Below, piece after piece: positions 50,024 through 58,795 of a stretch of 64,000 nt of DNA. The DNA is from Roseicyclus mahoneyensis. Its GTDB lineage: Bacteria; Pseudomonadota; Alphaproteobacteria; Rhodobacterales; Rhodobacteraceae. The notes under the pieces were generated by a model. That model searched no databases and was not told where the DNA came from. It saw only the letters and a list, made by a program, of their open reading frames with translations. The translations under genes were made by a program, and so were the position numbers. Position 1 is the first letter of the stretch, and every line of letters begins with the position of its first letter. The stretch lies in contig NZ_QGGW01000003.1 of the NCBI RefSeq assembly GCF_003148775.1, forward strand, positions 1 to 64,000, given 5' to 3'.

Positions 50024-51421
50024 ATGCGTGCTGCGGGTAGTCGCTTTCTGATCGTCGGGCTTCTCGCCCTGCTGATGTTCATCCCGCTGTTCTTCGTGTC
50101 GGCGGTGATCGACGACCGGGGCAGCTTCAGCCGGCAGACCATGCGCGAGGTGGGTCAGGAATGGGGCGGCAGCCAGCTGTTGTCGGGCCCTGTCCTGATC
50201 GTGCCGGTGGAAGGGCCGGTGACGATCACGGACATGGCACAGCTCACCGATCCGGCCACCGGCCTGACCCGGCAAGAGCCGCGTACCCGCACCGAGATCC
50301 GGCCGCGCCCGCCGGTGCATCTGTTGCCGGAACGCTTCGATCTGGACCTCGCCACCACAACCGACACCCGCAGCCGCGGCATCTTTGATGTCACCGTCTA
50401 TTCGGCCGGGGCCCGCGCCGCGTTCGATTTCGACACGGCCGGCGCCGAGGGTCTTTTGACCGAGGGAGAGCGCCTGCTGTGGGATCAGGCCTATCTGCGT
50501 GTCACGGTGTCAGAAAACCGGGCGTTGCGGGGCGAGACCACGCTGACGGTCGATGGGCGCGATCTGGCACTGGAGCCGCGTGCCGATGGCATCGCGGGCG
50601 TAACCGCGGTGCTGGGCGACCCGCGAGAGGCGCGCGATTACGCCCTGACGCTGGGGTTCAACGGCGCCAGCGACCTTGCGGCCACGCCGATGGGACGGGC
50701 CACCCGCGTCACCATGACAAGTGATTGGCCGCATCCCAGTTTCTTTGGCGCCTTCCTGCCCGACCATTCCGAGATCAGCGAGGAGGGGTTCAGCGCCACC
50801 TGGACCATCCCGCATCTCGCCCGCCCTCTGCCGCAGGCCGCGCGCGAGGATTACGACGGCACGGCGCGGCAGCAATCGGGGTTCGGGGTGCGCTTCTTCC
50901 AGCCCAATGATTTCTATTCCCAGGCCTTCCGCGCCGCGCGCTACGGCATCTTGTTCATCGCGCTGACCTTCCTGACCGTGCTCTTGATCGAGAACCGCAC
51001 GGCGAAACCGACCCATCCGGTGCAATACATCCTGATCGGGCTGGCGCAGTCGATCTTTGTTCTGCTGATGGTATCCTATGCCGAACAGATCGGGTTCGGG
51101 CCCGCCTATGGCCTTTCGGCGGCTGCGACCACGATCTTGCTGACACTCTTCGGGTGGGTGGGCCTGAAACTTGGTCGCCGCAGCCTCGTGCTTGGGATCA
51201 TGCTGGCGGTGACCTACGGAGTTCTCTACCTGATCCTGCGCTCGGCCGATTATGCGCTGCTGGCGGGATCGACACTCGCCTTCCTCGCGCTGGCGCTGAC
51301 CATGTTCATGACCCGCAACGAGGATTGGTACGGCCCCGAGGGTGCCCGCAAGCCGTGGTTCGCGCCGGCGGGTCAGACCCCTGCGAGAGCCACCGGGCAA
51401 GACGGCGCAACACCGCGGTGA
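50024..51421 (+). CDS. creD: CreD-like inner membrane protein
   Basis: 465 residues. One N-terminal span (FLIVGLLALLMFIPLFFVSAVI), a large extracytoplasmic strand-rich part (about 30-310), then a group of five to six C-terminal spans beginning ARYGILFIALTFLTVLLIENRT. The sequence QTMREVGQEWGGSQLLSGPVLIVPV and RATRVTMTSDWPHPSFFGAFLPD are typical of CreD. E. coli CreD responds to the CreBC system and affects envelope integrity; no creBC genes are seen here. The ATG at 50024 fits the family start; the frame is open back to 49925. Confidence 0.82.
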   Translation: MRAAGSRFLIVGLLALLMFIPLFFVSAVIDDRGSFSRQTMREVGQEWGGSQLLSGPVLIVPVEGPVTITDMAQLTDPATGLTRQEPRTRTEIRPRPPVHLLPERFDLDLATTTDTRSRGIFDVTVYSAGARAAFDFDTAGAEGLLTEGERLLWDQAYLRVTVSENRALRGETTLTVDGRDLALEPRADGIAGVTAVLGDPREARDYALTLGFNGASDLAATPMGRATRVTMTSDWPHPSFFGAFLPDHSEISEEGFSATWTIPHLARPLPQAAREDYDGTARQQSGFGVRFFQPNDFYSQAFRAARYGILFIALTFLTVLLIENRTAKPTHPVQYILIGLAQSIFVLLMVSYAEQIGFGPAYGLSAAATTILLTLFGWVGLKLGRRSLVLGIMLAVTYGVLYLILRSADYALLAGSTLAFLALALTMFMTRNEDWYGPEGARKPWFAPAGQTPARATGQDGATPR

Positions 51422-51514
51422 CGCAGGGACAGCCGCGTGGCGCGACCAGAAAGACCCAAGCGACCACGCCAGGAAAAAAACCGCTGCGTCCCAAAAATAA
51501 TCACTTGCGCGAAT

Positions 51515-51577
51515 ATGCAAACGGCCTCATACGCCGCCGCAAGACGCCAACGCACGCGCCTCTGTCACGGGTGGTAA
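51515..51577 (+). CDS. Arg-rich 20-codon leader ORF upstream of ornithine decarboxylase
   Basis: The frame ATG 51515 to TAA 51575-51577 encodes MQTASYAAARRQRTRLCHGW. Four arginines in a row-like cluster suit a regulatory leader peptide for an ornithine/arginine-linked gene. There is no strong ribosome-binding site, so translation is unproven. See the leader RNA entry. Confidence 0.4.
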   Translation: MQTASYAAARRQRTRLCHGW

Positions 51578-51670
51578 TCCGGTCACCGGCCTAACCATCG
51601 CAGTTACGTAGCGACGGTAACGTCTCCCTTGGAATTTCGCGGGGCCACGGCCCCCGGTCTGTCGGAGATG
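51515..51670 (+). promoter_or_regulatory. Structured leader of ornithine decarboxylase (speF-motif candidate)
   Basis: The 252-base gap before the decarboxylase contains the leader ORF, a stem GTTAC/GTAAC (51603-51621 region), a hairpin GGGGC-CACG-GCCCC (51641-51654) and CGTCTCC at 51621-51627. That last segment can pair with GGAGATG at 51664-51670, which includes the ribosome-binding site, with one G-U pair. So the ribosome-binding site may be alternately hidden and free. Rfam lists a speF RNA motif upstream of ornithine decarboxylase in alphaproteobacteria; a match is plausible but not tested. Confidence 0.5.
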
Positions 51671-51673
51671 ACC

Positions 51674-52843
51674 ATGAACGCTACGATTGCCGATTTCTCG
51701 GCCTCCTTTCCTATTGCTTCCTCCCGTATCGCGGATTTCATCGCCGCGCACGAGTTTGATCGCCCGACGCTGGTGATCGACATCGACAGCGTCGAGGCGC
51801 AGTTCCATGCCCTGAACGCCGGTCTGGGCGACGCGACGATCCATTACGCCGTCAAGGCTAACCCGGCTGACGCCATCATCGACCGTCTGGTCGATCTGGG
51901 CTCGCATTTCGATGCCGCGTCGCGTGGCGAGATCGAGCTGTGCCTGTCGCATGGCGCGCACCCCGAGGCGATTTCCTTTGGCAACACGGTCAAGCGCGCC
52001 GCCGACATCGCCTTTGCGCATCGTGCGGGCATCACGCTTTACGCCGCCGACGCCGCGGAAGAGATCGCCAAGATCGCCGAGCATGCGCCGGGCGCCGAGG
52101 TCTATATCCGCCTGCTGGTCGAAGCCTCCGGCGCGGACTGGCCGCTCACGCGCAAGTTCGGCACCACCCGCGACACCGCGCTGCTCTTGATGGCGCAGGC
52201 GCGCGATCTGGGCCTGCGTCCCGCCGGCCTGAGCTTCCACGTCGGCAGCCAGACCCGCGACCCGGCAATGTGGGCCGATACGCTCGATCAGGTTGCGGCC
52301 GTGTGGCAGGCGGCCGTGGACGCGGGCTTTGATCTGGACCTTCTGAACATCGGCGGCGGCTTCCCGGCCTTCTACGGCGACGCGATCCCGCATCCGACCG
52401 TCTATGCCGCCCGTGTGATGGAGCAGGTGACAGCCCGCTTCCCCACAGGCATCCGCATCATGGCGGAGCCGGGCCGCGGTCTGGTCGCCGAGGCCGGCAT
52501 GATCGCCGCCGAAGTGCTGCTGGTCGCCAAGAAATCCGAGGATGACCTGCACCGCTGGGTCTACCTCGACATCGGCAAGTTCTCGGGTCTGGCCGAAACC
52601 ATCGACGAGGCGATCCGCTACCAGTTCGTGACGCCCCATGATGGCGAGGCGACCGGGCCATGCATTCTGGCCGGTCCGTCCTGCGACAGCGCGGATGTGC
52701 TGTACGAAAAGCGCCCGGTGTCGCTGCCGGTCTCGCTGAAATCGGGTGACAAGGTGATGATCCGCAACTGCGGGGCCTATACCTCCTCCTATTCCTCGGT
52801 CGGCTTCAACGGCTTTCCGCCGCTCGACGTCGTGGTGATCTGA
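51674..52843 (+). CDS. speF: Ornithine/lysine decarboxylase, fold type III PLP enzyme
   Basis: 389 residues, eukaryotic-type (alanine-racemase fold) decarboxylase that makes putrescine from ornithine. The PLP lysine is in HYAVKANP (about residue 57), with LDLLNIGGGFPAFYG for the phosphate loop, AEPGRGLVAEAG and the C-terminal catalytic GPSCDSADVL. The start at 51674 was chosen because GGAG lies 6 bases before it; the ATG at 51668 directly abuts that GGAG. Some members also act on lysine. The leader upstream suggests feedback by a polyamine-linked signal. Confidence 0.9.
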   Translation: MNATIADFSASFPIASSRIADFIAAHEFDRPTLVIDIDSVEAQFHALNAGLGDATIHYAVKANPADAIIDRLVDLGSHFDAASRGEIELCLSHGAHPEAISFGNTVKRAADIAFAHRAGITLYAADAAEEIAKIAEHAPGAEVYIRLLVEASGADWPLTRKFGTTRDTALLLMAQARDLGLRPAGLSFHVGSQTRDPAMWADTLDQVAAVWQAAVDAGFDLDLLNIGGGFPAFYGDAIPHPTVYAARVMEQVTARFPTGIRIMAEPGRGLVAEAGMIAAEVLLVAKKSEDDLHRWVYLDIGKFSGLAETIDEAIRYQFVTPHDGEATGPCILAGPSCDSADVLYEKRPVSLPVSLKSGDKVMIRNCGAYTSSYSSVGFNGFPPLDVVVI

Positions 52844-52962
52844 GCGACCCTGTCCGCCCCGCTGGTCCTGATGGATATGCGGGGCGGGCCGTCTGCCTGC
52901 TGGCCTTGAGGCGCGGGGCGCGCTAAAGCTGGGTTCGGACGCAAGGAAACGGCGCGGCTCCC

Positions 52963-53880
52963 ATGCAAATCTACCTGCCCATTGCCGAGGTGAGCGTGAA
53001 CGCGTTCCTGATCCTTGGCCTTGGCGGGCTGGTTGGTGTGTTGTCGGGCATGTTCGGGGTCGGCGGCGGTTTCCTGATCACGCCACTTTTGTTTTTCGTC
53101 GGAATCCCGCCTGCCGTGGCAGTGGCCACCTCGACCAACCAGATCGTCGCGTCATCGTTTTCGGCGCTGCTCGCCCATCTCAAGCGAAAGACCGTCGACA
53201 TAAAGATGGGGGTCGTGCTGCTGGTGGGCGGCGTGATCGGGGCGGCGGCGGGCGTGCAGGTCTTTGCCGCGCTGACGCGGCTGGGTCAGGTCGATCTGCT
53301 GGTGCAGCTGTGCTACGTGGTGTTTCTGGGCACCATCGGCGCAATGATGCTGTTCGAAAGCCTGCGCGCGCTGTGGCGGGTGCGGGCAGGGGGGCCGATG
53401 CCCCCGCGCAAGCATCGCACATGGATCCACGCGCTGCCCTTCAAGATGCGGTTCCGCACCTCGGGTCTTTACATCTCGGTCATCCCGCCGGTTCTGGTGG
53501 GGCTTTTCGTGGGCGTCCTTGCCGCGATCATGGGGGTGGGGGGCGGTTTCATCATGGTCCCCGCGATGATCTACCTGCTGGGCATGCCCACCAAGGTCGT
53601 CATCGGCACGTCGCTGTTCCAGATCATCTTTGTCACCGGTTTTGCCACGCTGATGCATGCGATCACCACCTACAGCGTGGATATGGTCCTTGCGGTCCTG
53701 CTGCTGCTGGGGGGCGTGGTCGGGGCGCAGATCGGGACGCAGATCGGCCTCAAGATGAAGGCCGAGCAATTGCGCATCTTGCTGGCTGTCCTCGTGCTGG
53801 CGGTCTGCGGCAAGCTGGCGCTGGATCTGCTATTGATGCCGTCCGAGATCTATTCTCTGGCCGATCGGAGGGGTGTGTGA
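52963..53880 (+). CDS. TauE/SafE-type (TSUP) anion exporter
   Basis: 305 residues, about eight spans in two repeats. Each repeat starts with the TSUP motif: LVGVLSGMFGVGGGFLITPLL (about 25-45) and FVGVLAAIMGVGGGFIMVPAM (about 183-203). The family exports sulfite, sulfoacetate or related anions. Its stop overlaps the start of the next gene (TGATG), so the two form a unit. Confidence 0.9.
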   Translation: MQIYLPIAEVSVNAFLILGLGGLVGVLSGMFGVGGGFLITPLLFFVGIPPAVAVATSTNQIVASSFSALLAHLKRKTVDIKMGVVLLVGGVIGAAAGVQVFAALTRLGQVDLLVQLCYVVFLGTIGAMMLFESLRALWRVRAGGPMPPRKHRTWIHALPFKMRFRTSGLYISVIPPVLVGLFVGVLAAIMGVGGGFIMVPAMIYLLGMPTKVVIGTSLFQIIFVTGFATLMHAITTYSVDMVLAVLLLLGGVVGAQIGTQIGLKMKAEQLRILLAVLVLAVCGKLALDLLLMPSEIYSLADRRGV

Positions 53881-54641
53881 TGGCCGCACGGCTTGTTGCC
53901 CTGCTCCTGTTCCTGATTGTGGGAGCCGCTGCGGCGCGGGCCGAGACTGTGGTGGCGGGCCTCAGCCAGGAAGCGATTTCCATCACTACGAATTTCGATG
54001 GCTCGGAGATCTTGATCTATGGTGCCGTGCGCCGCGAGGCACCCGCACCCGGCACCTTGCCGATGCAGGTCGTGATCACTGTGCAAGGTCCGAACCGACC
54101 GGCGACCGTGCGCCGCAAGGACCGTCGTTTCGGCATCTGGGTGAACACCGACGCCTCCGAGATCGACGCGGCCCCGACTTTCTACGCTGTGCAGACCACC
54201 GTGCCCCTGTTCGACGCGCTGACCCATACCGAAGATCTGCGCCACCGCATCTCGATCCCTATGGCGATCCGGGCGATCGGCACTGGGCTGCTGGATCAAG
54301 ACAGCTTCACCGAGGCCTTGATCCGCATTCATCTGGCCGACGAGGCCTATCAGTTGAACGAGGGCGCTGTCAGGTTCCGCGAGGAGGTTCTGTTCGACAC
54401 TTCGGTGCGACTGCCCGCCAACCTGACCGAAGGCGATTACGTCGCCCGTATCTTCTTGACCCGCGGTGGCGAGGTGGTGGACATCTTCGAGCAGGCGCTG
54501 CCGGTGCGCAAGGTGGGGCTTGAGCGCTTGATCTACTCGCTCGCCCATGACCGGCCGCTGGTCTACGGGATCTTGTCGCTCATCATCGCCATTGGGGCTG
54601 GCTGGCTGGCCTCGGCGGCGTTCCGATACGTCCGTGGGTGA
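53880..54641 (+). CDS. TIGR02186-like membrane-anchored protein
   Basis: 253 residues: signal peptide (MAARLVALLLFLIVGAAAARA), then a strand-rich extracytoplasmic part that begins ETVVAGLSQEAISITTNFDGSEILIYGAV and includes VTVQGP-like RPATVRRKDRRFGIWVNTD, and a single C-terminal span YGILSLIIAIGAGWLASAAF. This layout is that of TIGR02186, found mainly in alphaproteobacteria and often next to TSUP genes, as here. It probably works with the exporter. Function unknown. Confidence 0.82.
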   Translation: MAARLVALLLFLIVGAAAARAETVVAGLSQEAISITTNFDGSEILIYGAVRREAPAPGTLPMQVVITVQGPNRPATVRRKDRRFGIWVNTDASEIDAAPTFYAVQTTVPLFDALTHTEDLRHRISIPMAIRAIGTGLLDQDSFTEALIRIHLADEAYQLNEGAVRFREEVLFDTSVRLPANLTEGDYVARIFLTRGGEVVDIFEQALPVRKVGLERLIYSLAHDRPLVYGILSLIIAIGAGWLASAAFRYVRG

Positions 54642-54658
54642 GTGCGGTTAGGTCGGAT

Positions 54659-54718
54659 GGGGGGCTCTGCCCCCGGCGCGTGCCGCGCCTCCCCCGGGAT
54701 ATTTCCGAAACAGAGAAG
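54659..54718. repeat. REP-like element: two tandem hairpins and a conserved tail
   Basis: GGGGGC-TCT-GCCCCC (54660-54674) is immediately followed by GGCGCG-TGC-CGCGCC (54675-54689) and then TCCCCCGGGATATTTC. The double hairpin with a C5-G3-ATATTT tail is a dispersed intergenic element familiar from Rhodobacterales genomes. It lies between two convergent genes and may end transcription for both. Only one copy is seen in the window. Confidence 0.6.
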
Positions 54719-54723
54719 CGGGG

Positions 54724-55455
54724 TTAGCCGCGCCCGACATAGGGCATTTTCGTTGCCATGATGGTCTGGAACAAGATGTTGGCCGATAGCGGCAGTTCGG
54801 CCATCAGCCGCACCGCGCGCGCGACATCGGCCACGTCCATGACATGCGGCGGAGCCTCGCCGCGGGTCATGGCCTGATGGGCCGCGTCGCGCAAAAGCTC
54901 GGTGTCGGCATTGCCGATGTCGATCTGGCTGCCCGCAATGTCATAGGGGCGGCCATCGAGGGCAATCTGCTTGGTCAGGCCGGTGACAGCGTGTTTCGTC
55001 GCCGTGTAGGGGGCGGCCCCCGCGCGGGGGACATGGGCGGAGATCGAGCCGTTCATGATGATACGCCCGCCCTGCGGGGTCTGACGGCGCATCAGGCCGA
55101 AGGCGGTGCGGGCGCACAGGAACATGCCCGTCAGGTTGACGTCGACGGCGCGGCGCCAGTCGTCGAGCGTGATTTCGTCGAAGGGCGCCGTTGGGGTGAA
55201 TACGCCCGCGTTGTTGAAGAGACAATCAAGGCGGCCGGTCGTCTCAGTGAAGTGGCGGAAGGCGGTGTCGACGGCGTCCGCGTCGGTCACGTCGAGGGGC
55301 AGGGGCATGGCCGTTTCGCCATAGCTTTCGGCCAGCGCCTCGAGCCTTTCGGCGCGGCGTGCGACGAGGCCGACGGTCCAGCCCGCATCGAGCATGGTCT
55401 CAGACACGGCGAGGCCAATGCCGGAGCTTGCGCCGGTCACGATCATGGTTCTCAA
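54724..55455 (-). CDS. SDR-family oxidoreductase
   Basis: 243 residues. TGASSGIG (7-14), NNAG in CLFNNAGVF, catalytic Ser in NGSISAH, and YTATK (about 150-154) make it a classical SDR. The C-terminal half shows the wording SQIDIGNADTELL and ANILFQTIMATKMPYVGRG found in sugar/ketone-reductase-like members of this order. The TTG at 55455 has GGAGGAG 5 bases upstream and overlaps the stop of the helicase gene by 4 bases; the ATG at 55446 is the alternative. Substrate unknown. Confidence 0.88.
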   Translation of the reverse strand: MRTMIVTGASSGIGLAVSETMLDAGWTVGLVARRAERLEALAESYGETAMPLPLDVTDADAVDTAFRHFTETTGRLDCLFNNAGVFTPTAPFDEITLDDWRRAVDVNLTGMFLCARTAFGLMRRQTPQGGRIIMNGSISAHVPRAGAAPYTATKHAVTGLTKQIALDGRPYDIAGSQIDIGNADTELLRDAAHQAMTRGEAPPHVMDVADVARAVRLMAELPLSANILFQTIMATKMPYVGRG

Positions 55456-56981
55456 GGCGTCTCCTCCGGCTCAAGGGCGAGCAGTGTGGCGGGGTCGGGC
55501 AGGTCGGCGATACCCAAGGGGCGTGCAGGCCGCGAGAGGGCGTAGCGCGTCACCCAGATCAGTTTTTCCTCGGCCCGGGTGATGGCGACATAGGCCAGCC
55601 GTTTCCACAGCGCCTGCCCCGCTTCCATCCGGCCCGCGCGCGAGGCGGCGTAGAGGTCGGGGGCAAAGACCTGAACGGCAGGCCATTGCGAGCCTTGCGC
55701 CTTGTGGATTGTCACCGCCGCACCATGCAAAAAGGCCGCGCCCATGCGGGCCGCATAGGGGATGAAGGGTTCTTCTTCGTCGGGCTTCTCGATCTTGACA
55801 ATGGAGGCGGCGGAAAAGCGGGGGGCTTCTGCCCCGATGACATGCAGCTTGGAAAAGCCGGGTCGCTGGCCGGGGCCAAGGTAGATCACGGGCGCGCCCT
55901 TGATCAGCCCCCGCGCCTCGAGGTCGATCCGCTTCTTGCGATGCTTGAGTGGCAGCTCGATCCCGTCGCAGATCAGCGGTTCGCCGGGGATCAGCGCATC
56001 GACGGGCGCGCCATGGGCGCCACGAAAGGCGGTGATCAGGCGGATGCGGGTGGCGTTGCGCCAGACCAGCACGGGGCTGCGCGCCATCAGGTCGCTGTCG
56101 GCACGGGCCGCGATTTCCACGCGTGGGTCGCGGCGGGCAGCCTCCTCGATCATCCGCTCGAACCGCTCGAAGGTCAGATCGGGGTCGCCCAGCGCATGGG
56201 CCAGATCGAGGATCGGGTTGTCCGCGTCCTGCCGGTGGATGCGCGACAGGTCGAGCCGGTCGCGGCCGGTGATTTTCTCGAACACCATCTGGCCGGACTG
56301 GTTGACCGGGGCAAGCTGCGCGGGGTCGCCGAACAGGATCAGGGTGGGAAATATCTCGGTCAGGTCGTCGAACTGGCGGTCGTCGAGCATGGAAGACTCG
56401 TCTATGAGCCCGATGTCCAGCGGGTCGTCGCGGCGTTTCCAGCCGGTGATGAAATCCGACCCCCGCAGGCCCGCCGACGCCAGCGCCGCGGGCACGGATT
56501 TCGTCGCCTCGTAGACCTCTTTCGCGCGGTCAAGGGCGGCGTCGGTCAGCGCCTCGATCACGGGCCGCTCGCCCTGACCGGCCAGCCATTCGGCCACCTT
56601 CTCGTATTGCGGGTCGTAGACGGGCGTGTAGAGGATGCGGTGGATCGTGGTCGCGGGCACGCCGCGCGTGCGCAACACGCTTGCGGCCTTGTTGGTCGGT
56701 GCCAGCACGGCGACGGTGCGGCGATCCTTGCGGCGGCGACCTTCCCAGTCGCCCGAGACGATGTCGACACCAGCCGCTTGTAGGGCGCGCACGATCTCTG
56801 CCAGCAGCAGGGTCTTGCCCGAGCCTGCCTTGCCGACCACGGCCATGACGCGACCCTTTCCCTCGGCCATGGGCGTCAAGGTCTCGTTCTCGATATCCAC
56901 GCCCATCTCGCGCAGCGCCTCGGCGATGCGGTCATGGGCTTGGGCCTGATCGTCGGAATAGGCAATGGCGGGGGTCGACAT
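55452..56981 (-). CDS. RecD-like ATP-dependent DNA helicase
   Basis: 509 residues of helicase superfamily 1. Walker A is VVGKAGSGKTLLL (about 48-60), motif Ia VAVLAPTNKAASVLRTRG with ATTIHRILY, motif II LIDESSML, motif III LFGDPAQLAPV, and the C-terminal UvrD_C_2/RecD-type VTIHKAQGSQWPAVQVF and RLAYVAITRAEEKL. It is a single chain lacking RecB or RecC partners, similar to stand-alone helicases (RecD2/AAA_30). The ATG at 56981 fits; the frame is open to 57209. Coupled to the SDR that follows. Confidence 0.9.
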   Translation of the reverse strand: MSTPAIAYSDDQAQAHDRIAEALREMGVDIENETLTPMAEGKGRVMAVVGKAGSGKTLLLAEIVRALQAAGVDIVSGDWEGRRRKDRRTVAVLAPTNKAASVLRTRGVPATTIHRILYTPVYDPQYEKVAEWLAGQGERPVIEALTDAALDRAKEVYEATKSVPAALASAGLRGSDFITGWKRRDDPLDIGLIDESSMLDDRQFDDLTEIFPTLILFGDPAQLAPVNQSGQMVFEKITGRDRLDLSRIHRQDADNPILDLAHALGDPDLTFERFERMIEEAARRDPRVEIAARADSDLMARSPVLVWRNATRIRLITAFRGAHGAPVDALIPGEPLICDGIELPLKHRKKRIDLEARGLIKGAPVIYLGPGQRPGFSKLHVIGAEAPRFSAASIVKIEKPDEEEPFIPYAARMGAAFLHGAAVTIHKAQGSQWPAVQVFAPDLYAASRAGRMEAGQALWKRLAYVAITRAEEKLIWVTRYALSRPARPLGIADLPDPATLLALEPEETP

Positions 56982-57045
56982 GGGCGCGACCCTAGCCCGG
57001 GCGTGTCCGAAGGGCGAGAGGCAAACCGCCCGCCCGGCAGAGCAG

Positions 57046-57363
57046 TCAGTCGGGCGCGCGCAGGGCCAGAACGTCCACCATCCTGACCGGGGCGCAGGCC
57101 GGTGTCTCGGCCTCGATCCGGTCGGCGCTGCCGGTGAGGGCCATGGCCGTGGCGCGCGCCAGATCGCGGTCGCGCCCCGCATCCGAGAAGGTCGCGGCCA
57201 TGCTTGCATCGGCTGCCAGAAGCGCGCGGATCATCGCCAGCGCGCGCGTGTCGCGGCCAATGTCGGCGAGATTGTCCATCAGGGTCAGGTCGCTGCCCTC
57301 GGCGCGGGTCAGTGCATCGAGAACCCGCTCGAACAAGGCCTCGGTCGTCTGATCGTAACTCAT
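57046..57363 (-). CDS. Small cytoplasmic protein of unknown function
   Basis: 105 residues: MSYDQTTEALFERVLDALTRAEGSDLTLMDNLADIGRDTRALAMIRALLAADASMAATFSDAG is almost all alpha-helical, followed by an acidic/hydrophobic end. GAGGAAACAGGT precedes the ATG at 57363. It is on the same strand as, and 64 bases before, the helicase gene. I do not recognise the family. Confidence 0.6.
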   Translation of the reverse strand: MSYDQTTEALFERVLDALTRAEGSDLTLMDNLADIGRDTRALAMIRALLAADASMAATFSDAGRDRDLARATAMALTGSADRIEAETPACAPVRMVDVLALRAPD

Positions 57364-57537
57364 ACCTGTTTCCTCGGTCGGTGACCCGGGCTTCTCCCGC
57401 GGGGGGCGTTTTGCACCGTCGATTTCCGTCTGGGCGCAGATATCGACGCCGACCGATGCGGGCAACCGCGCGGCGGGGAAACAGTCATTGCGACGCATTT
57501 GGTTAAAATGCGCAGGGTTTGTGCCGTGTGGCTTGGT

Positions 57538-58701
57538 TCAGCTCCAGCGGGTGGCGAAGTTTTCGGGCAACAGCAGGTTGTGCCGCCCGAGCTTGGCCAC
57601 ATCGCGTTCGCCGCACAGCGCCATGGTGGTATCCAACTCCTTGTGGATCACCTGAAGCGCGCGGGTCACGCCCGCCTCGCCCATGGCGCCAAGTCCGTAG
57701 ACAAAGGCGCGCCCGATCATCGTGCCGCGGGCGCCAATGGCCAGCGCCTTGAGCACATCCTGTCCCGAGCGGATGCCGCTATCGAGATGCACCTCGATCT
57801 TGTCGCCCACGGCGTCCATGATCTGCGGCAGCATGCGGATCGACGACAGCGCGCCATCCAGTTGCCGCCCGCCGTGGTTGGACACGACGATGGCGTCTGC
57901 CCCCACATCGAGCGCGCGTTTCGCATCTTCGGGGTCGAGGATGCCCTTGAGGATCACCGGGCCATCCCACCAGCTGCGGAACTGCTTGATCCGTTCCCAA
58001 TCCAGCGAGGGATCGAACGCCTCGGCCGTCCAGCTGCCCAGCGATGTGGGGTCGGTCACACCCTTGGCATGGCCCACGATATTGCCGAAAAAGCGCCGCT
58101 TGGTCTGCAGCATCTCAAGACCCCATGGCACCTTGGTCGCAAGGTTCAGGATCGAGGCGGGCGTCAGCTTGGGCGGCGCGGACAGGCCGTTTTTGAGGTC
58201 CTTGTGGCGCTGGCCCATGATCTGCAGGTCGACGGTGATGACGAGGGCCGAGCAGTTCGCATCCTTGGCGCGGGCGAAGAGGCGCTTCATGAAGTCATCG
58301 TCTTTCAGAGTGTAGACCTGAAACCAGAAGGGTTTGGTGGTGTGGCTGGCCACATCCTCGATCGAACAGATCGACATGGTGGACAGGGTAAAGGGCACGC
58401 CAAACTTCTCTGCGGCGCGGGCCGCCTTGATCTCGCCATCGGCGGCCTGCATCCCGCAAAGCCCGACGGGGGCCAGCGCCACGGGCATGGCGTAGTCCTG
58501 TCCGACCATCTTGGCAGCGGTGGTGCGGCCTGCCATGTCGACGGCGATGCGCTGGCGTAACCGGATCTCGTCGAAGTCCGAGGAATTCTCGCGGAAGGTC
58601 TGTTCCGTCCAGCTGCCCGTTTCCGCGTAATCGTAGAACATCTTGGGGACGCGGCGTTTGTAGATGCGCTTGAGGTCTTCGATCTCGGTGATGACGGGCA
58701 T
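57538..58701 (-). CDS. lldD: FMN-dependent L-lactate dehydrogenase
   Basis: 387 residues of the FMN-dependent alpha-hydroxy-acid oxidase family. It has PKMFYDYAETGSWTEQTFRENSSDFDEIRLRQR, the FMN-site VALAPVGLCGMQ, the VVSNHGGRQLDG segment that holds the catalytic His, and HLDSGIRSGQDVLKALAIGARGTMIGR. It oxidises L-lactate (or another hydroxy acid) to pyruvate and passes electrons to the respiratory chain. GGGGGAGG precedes the ATG at 58701. Divergent from the nitroreductase gene across a 16-bp inverted repeat. Confidence 0.92.
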   Translation of the reverse strand: MPVITEIEDLKRIYKRRVPKMFYDYAETGSWTEQTFRENSSDFDEIRLRQRIAVDMAGRTTAAKMVGQDYAMPVALAPVGLCGMQAADGEIKAARAAEKFGVPFTLSTMSICSIEDVASHTTKPFWFQVYTLKDDDFMKRLFARAKDANCSALVITVDLQIMGQRHKDLKNGLSAPPKLTPASILNLATKVPWGLEMLQTKRRFFGNIVGHAKGVTDPTSLGSWTAEAFDPSLDWERIKQFRSWWDGPVILKGILDPEDAKRALDVGADAIVVSNHGGRQLDGALSSIRMLPQIMDAVGDKIEVHLDSGIRSGQDVLKALAIGARGTMIGRAFVYGLGAMGEAGVTRALQVIHKELDTTMALCGERDVAKLGRHNLLLPENFATRWS

Positions 58702-58795
58702 TTTGCGTTTCCTCCCCCAAGGCGACCGTGAATTGGTCAAATCTTCCTACCAATGGAGGGCTGGGGCGCGCAATGCGGCAGATGAGGCTTGAATA

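Noticed and set aside
49459-50320. Minus-strand frames in the gap before creD
   Set aside because: No ribosome-binding sites, no recognisable motif, Arg/Pro/His-rich, and partly antisense to creD.
51435-51472. Possible creD terminator made of GCGTGG/CCACGC
   Set aside because: The loop is more than 20 bases and the stem is followed by A-rich rather than T-rich sequence on the plus strand.
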